Assembly: GCA_017549025.1 (NCBI GenBank) | Contig: JAFYWB010000068.1 | Location: 1-64,000 of the forward strand | From: Treponema sp. | GTDB taxonomy: Bacteria; Spirochaetota; Spirochaetia; Treponematales; Treponemataceae | Direction of reading: 5' to 3' | DNA length: 64,000 nucleotides | In this document: positions 57,957 to 64,000 of the stretch, in pieces | Layout: each line of letters begins with the position of its first letter | How positions within the stretch are numbered: the first letter of the stretch is position 1 | Program-made: the position numbers and the translations under genes | The notes under the pieces: generated by a model | Databases searched by the model: none | Seen by the model: only the letters and a program-made list of their open reading frames with translations | What the model was told of the DNA's origin: nothing

Positions 57957-58640
57957 TTATGTATTTTCAGTAGCAATGTGATACAGTATTTTTGCCATTT
58001 CTTCCTCGGTTTCTCCCCGCTGCAGGGCTTCCACCTGATTATTCTTCAGCATGTTCACCACAAAGGGATGACTTTTGGCAGTGATATTGAGAATATCGTT
58101 GGCAACCACAAAGTCTGCGGCCCCTCTGGAAAGAATTGCATGGCAGGCTGCTAAAACCTTTTCGGCATCTGCACCACTGGTAAGCTTAAAGCACACCACT
58201 GTAGGCTCCCTGTGTCCACCTTCCTTTGCCCAGCTTTTTATGCTGTCTGCAAGCTTTGGGGCAGAGCGAAAGGTAACGGTCATGGAGGAGCCTGATGGAA
58301 TTTTTCCCTCTGGTCCTGCTGCCACGGAAATGCCATCCATAATCACTGTTTCTGGGATAAAGTCGCTTACCGCAGCGGCATGAATCACTAGCTGGAATTC
58401 CTGACGAGTAAGCTCCTCCTCCAACAGGCGGCCCAGGTCGGCTCCACTGACAAAGCTTCGGATGGTGCACTGTTCTTGGGGCTTTATGGCAGAGGCTGCT
58501 GTCAGAAGTGTCACTTGGCAGCCTTGACGGGAAAAATAATCAGCTATACTGGCAGAGGTTCTTCCTGTGGAGGTATTGGTGACACAACGAACATTGTCTA
58601 TGGCCTCTCGGCACCCACCGCCTGTAATGAGAATCTTCAT
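57957..58640 (-). CDS. coaB: Phosphopantothenate-cysteine ligase (CoaB), separate from CoaC
   Basis: Joins phosphopantothenate and cysteine. The ATG at 58640 with GGAGC upstream gives 227 residues starting MKILITGGGCREAIDNVRCV. The Rossmann-like CoaB features are INTSTGRTSASIADYF-type NTSTG loop, HAAAVSDF and FVVANDILN. The upstream in-frame Met (58661) overlaps the coaC end and has no ribosome site. CoaB and CoaC are a fused CoaBC in most bacteria; here they are two adjacent genes, coaC first. Confidence 0.92.
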   Translation of the reverse strand: MKILITGGGCREAIDNVRCVTNTSTGRTSASIADYFSRQGCQVTLLTAASAIKPQEQCTIRSFVSGADLGRLLEEELTRQEFQLVIHAAAVSDFIPETVIMDGISVAAGPEGKIPSGSSMTVTFRSAPKLADSIKSWAKEGGHREPTVVCFKLTSGADAEKVLAACHAILSRGAADFVVANDILNITAKSHPFVVNMLKNNQVEALQRGETEEEMAKILYHIATENT

Positions 58641-58657
58641 ATATGCTCCTTTTTCTA

Positions 58658-59218
58658 TCATTGGGAGATTGGGGAATTTTCTTTAAGAATCTGCTGGATG
58701 TATTCCAAGGTTTTTTCTGGAGAAAGTAGCTTGCCCTTTCCCACATCACCGCAGGCCAGTAAGCCTTCTTCTGTGGGAAGAATGTGGGTACCCCAGGATT
58801 CCAGCTTGGCTAAAGCTTCCTGTACCGCTGGGTGGTTGAACATCTGGGTGTTCATGGCAGGTGCCACCAGTAAGGGCTTGTTGTAGTTGTTGGCAAGGCA
58901 GAGTGCTCCAAACAAATCATCACTGAGGCCCGCAGCCAGTCTGCAGATACAGTTGGCAGAAGCAGGATAGGCAATAATCAAATCTGCCCATCGTTGGCTT
59001 AACGTGATGTGGTGCATGGGATCGTCGCTTTTGTCGAAGATGTCGGTTAGAAGAGGCTTTCCAGTAAGGCCCTCTAGGGATGCCCGTTGGATGAATTGCA
59101 ATGCCCCCTGAGAGGCTGTGGCCTGTACCTCAAATCCTTCCTTTGTAAGAAGGCTAATGAGGGAGCAGGATTTAAAGCAGGCAATGGAGCCTGTAACGTG
59201 AATAAGAATTCGTTTCAT
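58658..59218 (-). CDS. coaC: Phosphopantothenoylcysteine decarboxylase (CoaC), separate from CoaB
   Basis: A flavoprotein of 186 residues, start MKRILIHVTGSIACFKS. The catalytic His is in HHITLSQRWADL, PASANCICRLAAGLSDDL is the FMN/dimer motif and PAMNTQMF is the substrate-clamp PxMNxxMW/F. It decarboxylates 4'-phosphopantothenoylcysteine. The ATG at 59218 is chosen because the Rossmann start follows at once; AGGACAGG lies upstream. It is followed 17 bp later by coaB, then coaX. Confidence 0.93.
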   Translation of the reverse strand: MKRILIHVTGSIACFKSCSLISLLTKEGFEVQATASQGALQFIQRASLEGLTGKPLLTDIFDKSDDPMHHITLSQRWADLIIAYPASANCICRLAAGLSDDLFGALCLANNYNKPLLVAPAMNTQMFNHPAVQEALAKLESWGTHILPTEEGLLACGDVGKGKLLSPEKTLEYIQQILKENSPISQ

Positions 59219-59242
59219 AGTACCTGTCCTTTGGATCAAGTC

Positions 59243-59280
59243 TAAAAAACCTCGCAGAATTCAGTAGAATTCCACGAGGT
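59243..59280 (-). terminator. Terminator for the nucleotidyltransferase gene
   Basis: ACCTCG (59249-59254) and CGAGGT (59275-59280) with an inner AGAATTC/GAATTC pairing. The minus strand ends in T6 (59243-59248). Confidence 0.8.
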
Positions 59281-59314
59281 AGTGTTTCATTTTAGTAAGC
59301 TTTCTGTGTAGCGC

Positions 59315-60223
59315 TTATTTTTCCCACAGAATTTCAGGATAGTAGCCTTCCTGAATTTTCTTTGCGATTTCAACCTTCACGGTAGCTCTGTCCTCTGGGT
59401 AGGTCATGCCGAACCAGCTTTCAGGAGAGGTGTATACCTTGATACGTCCCTGATTGTGGGAAACAATATTGCTTGCAGCCTCTGGCAACATAGCTTCTGC
59501 CTTTTCACTGTTCAAGTTATTGGTAACAAAATTATCCCAGTAAAGGTGGAATTCCTCAAAGGCCTTGGGAGAGAATCCAAAGAAGTTCATGGAAACCCAT
59601 TCTTTTCCAGTAAGCTCAATCTTTTCTCCATCCAGCAAGCTGATGATTTTGTCTCCTTCGTACCCAATCTTGGTGTTTTCCTTCATGGACACAAGGTAGT
59701 CGTCTTTAACGGTACAAATTGCTCTGGAAACAGTTCCAGAGCGGCTCATGGTATTTCCCAAAACGAATCCCACCATGGCGTGGTCTGTGCCGTCTACTGG
59801 CATGGCAGAAAGATGGGCACCCAGTGTTTCAAATGCCATGCGACCGTAGTAGTCGTCTGCATTGATAACGGCAAAGGGCTCTTTGATAGCCTTTTCTGCA
59901 CAGAGAACGGCGTGGATTGTTCCCCAGGGCTTGCTCCGAGCAGCTGCCTTTTGAACCTGTTCTTCTGTCAGGCCGTATTCAGGAGTTTGGAATACATATT
60001 CAGCATCAAAGTTACGGGCAATGCGGTCAAAGAGCCGCTCTCTAAAGTCCTGTTCGATGTCCTTGCGGATAATGTACACTACCTTGCCAAAACCATTGCG
60101 CATAGCATCGTAGGTGGCAAAGTCCAGCAATGTCTCGTTGTGGAGTCCAACGGAATCAATCTGCTTGACTCCTCCATATCTGCTGCCCATTCCGGCAGCT
60201 AAAACCAATAATGTGGGTTTCAT
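59315..60223 (-). CDS. Sugar-phosphate nucleotidyltransferase family protein
   Basis: The 302-residue GT-A-fold protein. The nucleotide-binding start is TLLVLAAGMGSRYGGVKQID, the acceptor/metal motif is FAVINADDYYGRMAF (Asp-Asp), and WGTIHAVLCAE lies between them. Variants lack the Lys of classical glucose-1-phosphate uridylyltransferases, so the sugar cannot be named. It probably makes an NDP-sugar for glycan or glycolipid synthesis. AGGAG precedes the ATG. It stands alone with its own terminator. Confidence 0.87.
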   Translation of the reverse strand: MKPTLLVLAAGMGSRYGGVKQIDSVGLHNETLLDFATYDAMRNGFGKVVYIIRKDIEQDFRERLFDRIARNFDAEYVFQTPEYGLTEEQVQKAAARSKPWGTIHAVLCAEKAIKEPFAVINADDYYGRMAFETLGAHLSAMPVDGTDHAMVGFVLGNTMSRSGTVSRAICTVKDDYLVSMKENTKIGYEGDKIISLLDGEKIELTGKEWVSMNFFGFSPKAFEEFHLYWDNFVTNNLNSEKAEAMLPEAASNIVSHNQGRIKVYTSPESWFGMTYPEDRATVKVEIAKKIQEGYYPEILWEK

Positions 60224-60335
60224 AGCAATATCTCCTGCATTTTAGCATACCACGGAAAATAGAATATCTCAAGCAAAACTTGCACTGAAGTAGTGACGTG
60301 AAGCAGTGAATAGGGGAGAACAGAAGATTTTAAAA

Positions 60336-60382
60336 TAAAAACCCCCAGAACAATCTCTTTCAAGAAATTGCATCTAGGGGTT
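60336..60382 (-). terminator. Terminator of the secreted protein gene at 60422
   Basis: CCCCCAGA (60342-60349) can pair with TCTAGGGG (60373-60380) with one mismatch; the minus strand then runs GGTTTTTATTTT. Another perfect hairpin, CATCAGAT-TAT-ATCTGATG (60392-60410), lies between it and the stop codon. Confidence 0.75.
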
Positions 60383-60421
60383 GTTTTGAGACATCAGATT
60401 ATATCTGATGAATCACATAAC

Positions 60422-61081
60422 TTAGTCAGCCTTCAAGTTTCCCTTAACGGTGAGGATTCCCTTCTTGAGGGTAGCTGTCAAAGTTCCGTCGTAGTCAACA
60501 GTAGCTGCATCAGAAGCCTCATCGTCTACCAGAGTAATCTTGCTCCAGTCCAAGTCAGCCATGTTAGCCTTGTCTCCACCAGCCTTCAGGAACTCGTCCT
60601 TAATCATGAACTTTCCACCTACGTTCTCACCAACGCCAGTAGCAATCTTGAAGGAATCATCGGTGTCAATCTTTCCCTTGTTGTCAGTAGTAATCTGATA
60701 AGCTGTTCCGCGGTGTACAAAGCGGATTGTCAGCTGCTTTCCGTTAGCTGTTACAGTGAAAGCGTCAGCTGTAGCTGTGTCCCAAGAAGAAACGGGATAC
60801 AATACCAAAGAACGGAGACCTGCAGGAATTGCGTTCTTCTTTGTTGCATCGCTGTCATAGCGAACAACGTTGAATCCAGTTGTGGACTGAGCCTTTGAAG
60901 CACCTGTTGCTGCATCAAAACCATCCTTTACGGCCTTTCCATTAGCAGACCAGTTGAAATAGTTCTTGGCATCTGCTGCTGCTGTGTTGAAGCTCAAATC
61001 AATGGAAACCTTCTGGGCAACAGCCAAACCTGCTACTGCTACCAAAACCAATGCTGCAATGATAAACTTTGAGTTTTTCAT
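60422..61081 (-). CDS. Secreted protein of unknown function, probably abundant
   Basis: The 219 residues start with a signal peptide (KFIIAALVLVAVAGLAVAQ, cleavage after AVA or VAQ). The mature part is beta-rich with DFSF-like SIDLSFNTAAADAKNYFNW, LTIRFVHRGTAYQITTDNKG and ends TATLKKGILTVKGNLKAD. The gene uses a narrow set of codons (AAG, GAA/GAG, GCT, TTC, AAC), has a good promoter and AAGGAG, and two downstream hairpins, all fitting high expression. No family is recognised; a periplasmic or surface protein is likely. Confidence 0.78.
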   Translation of the reverse strand: MKNSKFIIAALVLVAVAGLAVAQKVSIDLSFNTAAADAKNYFNWSANGKAVKDGFDAATGASKAQSTTGFNVVRYDSDATKKNAIPAGLRSLVLYPVSSWDTATADAFTVTANGKQLTIRFVHRGTAYQITTDNKGKIDTDDSFKIATGVGENVGGKFMIKDEFLKAGGDKANMADLDWSKITLVDDEASDAATVDYDGTLTATLKKGILTVKGNLKAD

Positions 61082-61097
61082 TTGTTACTCCTTAAAT

Positions 61098-61115
61098 TAT
61101 AGACGTCAATCTATA
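61098..61115 (-). promoter_or_regulatory. Palindrome in the leader of the secreted protein gene
   Basis: TATAGA-CGTCAA-TCTATA (6-bp arms) lies between the predicted transcription start (about 61125) and the ribosome site AAGGAG. It may be an mRNA-stabilising hairpin or an operator. Confidence 0.5.
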
Positions 61116-61131
61116 GTCTTTTATTGATACA

Positions 61132-61161
61132 ATAATACACAAAATGTTAGCATTTAGTCAA
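61132..61161 (-). promoter_or_regulatory. Sigma-70 promoter of the secreted protein gene
   Basis: Minus strand TTGACT (61161-61156), 18-bp spacer, TATTAT (61137-61132). Confidence 0.65.
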
Positions 61162-61163
61162 GA

Positions 61164-61868
61164 TTAACAAGAAATGCCAGCCTCTAGTGCAATATTGATC
61201 ATATTAGTAAATGTGGTCTGCCGTTCCTCTGGTGTGGTGGCCTCTCCAGTGGCAATGTGGTCGGAGACGGTGAGGATTGCCAGTGCCTTCCGATTGAATT
61301 TGGCAGCTAGTGTATACAGCTCTGCCGCCTCCATCTCTATTCCTAAAACACCGTACTTGGCCCAAAGTTTCCAGTTTTCGTTTTCATCGTAGAAAAGGTC
61401 GCTGGAGGTAACTGGTCCCTGCAATGTTGCAATGCCAGCCTTTTGGGCGGCAGTGTAGGCTGCCATCAAAAGCTCAAAGTTGGCGGTGGGGGCAAAGTGC
61501 AGGCTTCCAAAGCGCTGTACTGGCAGAGAAGAGTCGGTACAGGCGGCAGTGGCCAAGATGGTGTCACGAATCTTTGTGGAAGAATGAATTGCACCACAGG
61601 TTCCCACTCGAATGGCCTTTTGCACGCCATAGAACTGGAACAGCTCATTTACATAGATGGAAAGGGAGGGCTGGCCCATTCCAGTACCCTGTACGGAAAT
61701 TCGCTTTCCCTTGTAGGTTCCGGTAAAGCCGTACATTCCTCGAACCTCGTTGTAGCACTGGGCATTTTCAAGGAAATTTTCTGCAATATATTTTGCCCGC
61801 AAGGGATCTCCTGGCAACAGAATGGTATCGGCAATCTGGCCGTCTTTTGCGTTGATGTGTGTACTCAT
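61164..61868 (-). CDS. deoD: Purine nucleoside phosphorylase (DeoD type)
   Basis: Phosphorolyses purine nucleosides for base salvage. The 234 residues match the hexameric bacterial enzyme: start [58 protein letters not shown], and [14 protein letters not shown] with LTVSDHI (catalytic Asp). A GGAGG site precedes the ATG. The DeoD/UDP group is judged from EMEA and SDHI. It stands apart from the next minus-strand gene, whose promoter lies 3' of it. Confidence 0.96.
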   Translation of the reverse strand: MSTHINAKDGQIADTILLPGDPLRAKYIAENFLENAQCYNEVRGMYGFTGTYKGKRISVQGTGMGQPSLSIYVNELFQFYGVQKAIRVGTCGAIHSSTKIRDTILATAACTDSSLPVQRFGSLHFAPTANFELLMAAYTAAQKAGIATLQGPVTSSDLFYDENENWKLWAKYGVLGIEMEAAELYTLAAKFNRKALAILTVSDHIATGEATTPEERQTTFTNMINIALEAGISC

Positions 61869-61985
61869 ATAATCCTCCGTAAAAAGAATGGGGCAATACC
61901 CTTTCTTTCAGTATAACCCCTGGATGCTTAAAATACAAGGGAAACTCCAGTTTCTTTGTTTTATCAAGAAAACCTCAGTTTATCC

Positions 61986-62510
61986 CTAGCTTTTAATTCG
62001 TCTAAAAAGCTGGAACACGGTGGTGTTACCGTGAGGAAGCTCTCGTAAATATATTTGGTCGTCGGCTGCCTCCCATTCCTCCCACAAAAACTCAAGCCAC
62101 AGGGCTTCTGCGGCCTTTATGGGATTTTTATCGCTGGCATAATCGCTTTGCACAAAACCATAGGTTCCAGCGGGGATGCATTGCAGGCCGCTGGCATCCA
62201 TTCCTTCTGGCAGCTCCACTTCTATGGAACCGTCGGTATTGGAAGGAATGCCGTAGCCACAGAATTCTCCTTGACAAAGATATTGCTCATCTGTTGGCTC
62301 TAGATTTTTGATATTTACCTGGGTGCAAAACCGTGTCAGCCGTTCCCCAGTGAGCCCTGCAGCTGCTACGGCAGAAGCAGTTTCTGGAGAAAAGTCTTGG
62401 GGACAGTGTACTCCATTAAGTGCTGTTTTTGTTGAATCGTTATTTCCTTTATTGACTTGAAAAAACAACAAGTCCTTGAATAATTCTAGTCGTCTGATTG
62501 TGTAGTCCAT
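61986..62510 (-). CDS. Hypothetical protein (174 residues)
   Basis: The ATG at 62510 coincides with the predicted transcription start, giving MDYTIRRLELFKDLL. The rest is soluble, acidic and rich in Glu/Asp, with SIEVELPEGMDASGLQCIPA, GTYGFVQSDYASDKNPIKAAE and EEWEAADDQIYLRELPHGNT. The layout (a 'GTYGFVQ' strand and effector-like half) recalls GyrI-like or AraC-effector domains, but this is a weak impression. No signal peptide. An upstream in-frame Met (62534) lies inside the promoter and is rejected. Confidence 0.65.
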   Translation of the reverse strand: MDYTIRRLELFKDLLFFQVNKGNNDSTKTALNGVHCPQDFSPETASAVAAAGLTGERLTRFCTQVNIKNLEPTDEQYLCQGEFCGYGIPSNTDGSIEVELPEGMDASGLQCIPAGTYGFVQSDYASDKNPIKAAEALWLEFLWEEWEAADDQIYLRELPHGNTTVFQLFRRIKS

Positions 62511-62516
62511 GGAAGA

Positions 62517-62545
62517 AGTATAGCGAATTTTCAATTTTTTTTCAG
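62517..62545 (-). promoter_or_regulatory. Promoter of the 174-residue protein gene, predicted leaderless
   Basis: Minus strand CTGAAA (62545-62540), 17 bp, TATACT (62522-62517). The expected start, 62510, is the A of the ATG. Confidence 0.55.
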
Positions 62546-62585
62546 TTTATTTGTAAAAAAATGCATTTTTTTTAAAGTCCAACCC

Positions 62586-62622
62586 TATAATATTTTATGA
62601 GGATATAATTTTGGCCAAAATT
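62586..62622 (+). promoter_or_regulatory. TATAAT boxes and 16-bp palindrome upstream of the LTD lipoprotein
   Basis: TATAAT occurs at 62586-62591 and 62604-62609. The second is overlapped by the perfect palindrome AATTTTGGCCAAAATT (62607-62622). No good -35 is found for either box, which fits an activator- or repressor-controlled promoter. Confidence 0.5.
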
Positions 62623-62656
62623 TTCCTTACTAAAATATTTTTAGATGGAGGTTGTT

Positions 62657-63835
62657 TTGAAGAAGTTTTGCAGTAAAAAGATGCGTTCCTGTCCCCTGTG
62701 TTTTTTTGTTGCCTTGTTTTTAATGTGTTTTAGTTTATTTTCTGTTTCTTGTAAGATGACGGCGGAAGGAATTGTTGCTGCTTCAGATGATGTGGAAAGT
62801 CCCATTTTGTTGGAGTTTTCCCAGGATTCAGCGGAAAGCGTGTCTCTGTATTTTACGGAGGAGGTGCAGCTTTCCAATTTGGAGGTTCGTTCAGGAAATT
62901 CTTCCACCATGGGAGCACTTGTTTTTTCTCAAGAACAAATGACTGTTTCTACCCAGTCTCTTGTAGCTCCAGTGAATTCACAGGAGCTGCAGGAAGGAAG
63001 TGCTTCTGAAATCCAGCTCTCCCTTGTGCAGGTTGTTTTCACCGAAAGCCAGCTGCTGGAAATGGGAGCCACCTATATTTTGTCAGGCATCGCCCATGAT
63101 CAAGAGGGGAATAGCCTCTTGTTTCAGGTTCCCTTCTATGGCTTTAATCAGAATGTGGCTGGGGTGGTTTTAAGCGAGGTGCGAACGGAATATGAAAAGC
63201 CTAAGGTAGAATTTGTGGAATTGTATGTGTATCGTTCAGGGAATCTGGCTGGAATTGAGCTGCATTCAGCATACAAAGATTTTGACTATGTGTTTCCTGC
63301 AGTAGAGGTAGTTGCAGGAGAATATGTTGTTCTGCACATGAGAACTCTTGCTGAAGAAAGTGGCCATGTGGATGAGCTGGATGAAAATCTTTCTGCTTCC
63401 ACTGCCTCTGATTCCTGTGATGGAGTTCGGGATTTGTGGGTTAATTCTGTAGATGAAATTGTAAGTGCCAACGATGTCCTTGTACTGCGGGAACGAGCCA
63501 AGGGTAAAATGATGGATGCTCTTTTGTATATCGGTCCCAAAGTTTCTGACACTGGTAAAAAGAAAATTCTTCCTGCTGGAGAGGCTATTTTGGCAGAAGG
63601 TGGTTGGACAGCTGGCCAGGATGGGGAAGTGTGGCTTTCCAGTGATGGCATGACCACGGTGAACAGAAGTCTTTCCCGTCAGAATATTCCAGAAATTCAA
63701 CAAGCTGCCACTGCTACACAAGAAATTCCTGTGGCCAGCAAGGATGTTTGGATTGTCACCATGAATGATAAGCAGACTAAGGCCCCAGGTGTTACTCCTG
63801 GCCTTCCCAACTCCACTACACAATACACCAAGTAA
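62657..63835 (+). CDS. Lipoprotein with lamin-tail-like (LTD) region
   Basis: I choose TTG at 62657: GGAGG lies five bases upstream, inside the first codons of an alternative ATG (62645). It then starts with Lys-Lys and a lipoprotein signal ending LFSVSC. The 392-residue protein is beta-rich. The N-terminal half resembles a Big-like adhesion region (LLEFSQDSAESVSLYFTEEV, YILSGIAHDQEGN). The middle, from GVVLSEVRTEYEKPKVEFVE to YVVLHMRT, matches the lamin-tail domain pattern found in bacterial surface proteins. Probably outer-surface or periplasmic; ligand unknown. Confidence 0.75.
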   Translation: MKKFCSKKMRSCPLCFFVALFLMCFSLFSVSCKMTAEGIVAASDDVESPILLEFSQDSAESVSLYFTEEVQLSNLEVRSGNSSTMGALVFSQEQMTVSTQSLVAPVNSQELQEGSASEIQLSLVQVVFTESQLLEMGATYILSGIAHDQEGNSLLFQVPFYGFNQNVAGVVLSEVRTEYEKPKVEFVELYVYRSGNLAGIELHSAYKDFDYVFPAVEVVAGEYVVLHMRTLAEESGHVDELDENLSASTASDSCDGVRDLWVNSVDEIVSANDVLVLRERAKGKMMDALLYIGPKVSDTGKKKILPAGEAILAEGGWTAGQDGEVWLSSDGMTTVNRSLSRQNIPEIQQAATATQEIPVASKDVWIVTMNDKQTKAPGVTPGLPNSTTQYTK

Positions 63836-63843
63836 CTGCTTTT

Positions 63844-63866
63844 AGGGTGGCTTTTGGCCACCCTTT
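63844..63866 (+). terminator. Intrinsic terminator after the LTD lipoprotein gene
   Basis: AGGGTGGC/GCCACCCT with a 4-base loop, followed by TTTGT. The T-run is short. Confidence 0.7.
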
Positions 63867-63911
63867 GTACATGTTTCTTCATATAATATAATCATTTCCT
63901 TTTGCTTTCTC

Positions 63912-63940
63912 TTGACATTTTTCCTATGGTGAAGTATATT
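63912..63940 (+). promoter_or_regulatory. Strong sigma-70 promoter near the window end
   Basis: TTGACA (63912-63917), 17-bp spacer, TATATT (63935-63940). It predicts a start near 63947, just before a terminator at 63975. Confidence 0.75.
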
Positions 63941-63974
63941 AAAAAAGAACAATAATAATATCCATTTTGGTTGG

Positions 63975-63999
63975 GAGTCGTTCAAACGGCTCTTTTTTT
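63975..63999 (+). terminator. Intrinsic terminator or attenuator at the window end
   Basis: GAGTCGT (63975-63981) pairs with ACGGCTC (63986-63992, one G-T pair), loop TCAA, followed by T7. With the promoter at 63912 this defines a transcript of about 50 nt, either a small RNA or an attenuator for a gene beyond the window. Confidence 0.75.
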
Positions 64000-64000
64000 A

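Noticed and set aside
1-64000. tRNA and rRNA genes
   Set aside because: I found no convincing cloverleaf or rRNA sequence by eye; a covariance-model scan would be needed to exclude a tRNA in the short gaps.

Overview
The window looks like chromosome from a treponeme (phylum Spirochaetota, family Treponemataceae), probably a host-associated, non-pathogenic type. The evidence is a giant SpiroCoCo-type coiled-coil protein, a fused IspDF, a short alanyl-tRNA synthetase without its C-terminal domain, a CarD regulator with an acidic tail, an archaeal/V-type ATPase operon, a small group-2 sigma factor divergent from groES, and a paralogous EF-G. An intact ilvC and separate coaB and coaC genes suggest a larger metabolism than the syphilis group. 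Species cannot be read from the sequence alone.

Layout. 1-5.9 kb: 3' part of the SpiroCoCo gene, opening with 66-bp tandem repeats. 5.9-8.9 kb (minus): carD-ispDF and a lipid kinase. 9-14.3 kb (plus): alaS, a SurA-like chaperone, nusB, a TPR lipoprotein. 14.3-16 kb: groES and the sigma gene, divergent, separated by 485 bp rich in regulatory structure. 16-22.3 kb (minus): dnaE-yggT-recG. 22.4-33.8 kb (plus): secG, a PTS IIA protein, nine V-ATPase genes, a universal stress protein, a flavodoxin-like protein, a J-domain protein and map; then htrA. 35.6-37.3 kb (minus): thrH and an S1-domain protein. 37.4-40.3 kb (plus): a hypothetical gene and a TetR/ABC exporter operon. 40.3-46.3 kb: ilvC, a MATE exporter, a DUF234-type ATPase, ffh. 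46.3-53 kb: accessory island of small secreted and membrane proteins. 53-56 kb: a membrane-bound HTH protein and an EF-G paralogue. 56-64 kb (mostly minus): P1 peptidase, coaX-coaB-coaC, a nucleotidyltransferase, an abundant-looking secreted protein, deoD, an unknown protein, and a lipoprotein.

The most unusual part is the accessory island (about 46.4-52.9 kb). It has two near-duplicate DUF3267 zincin-like membrane proteases, a CPBP-family membrane protease, a cryptic Ala/Gly-rich peptide frame beside it, a secreted HELEH protein with two paralogous secreted partners, several one- to six-helix membrane proteins in overlapping operons, 187-bp and 74-bp direct repeats, and an apparent small RNA gene built on a 37-bp repeat. 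I read it as a possible peptide production, processing or immunity locus; this is inference from gene content.

Two regulatory patterns also stand out. Several genes (carD, alaS, dnaE, the MATE gene, ffh and an unknown gene at 62.5 kb) have a good -10 box only 6-9 bases before the start codon, which predicts leaderless or nearly leaderless mRNAs. The small sigma factor gene has a well-formed sigma-54 (-24/-12) promoter, with 15-bp sites at exact 40-bp intervals upstream. This suggests a sigma-54 to sigma-70-family cascade like RpoN-RpoS in Borrelia.
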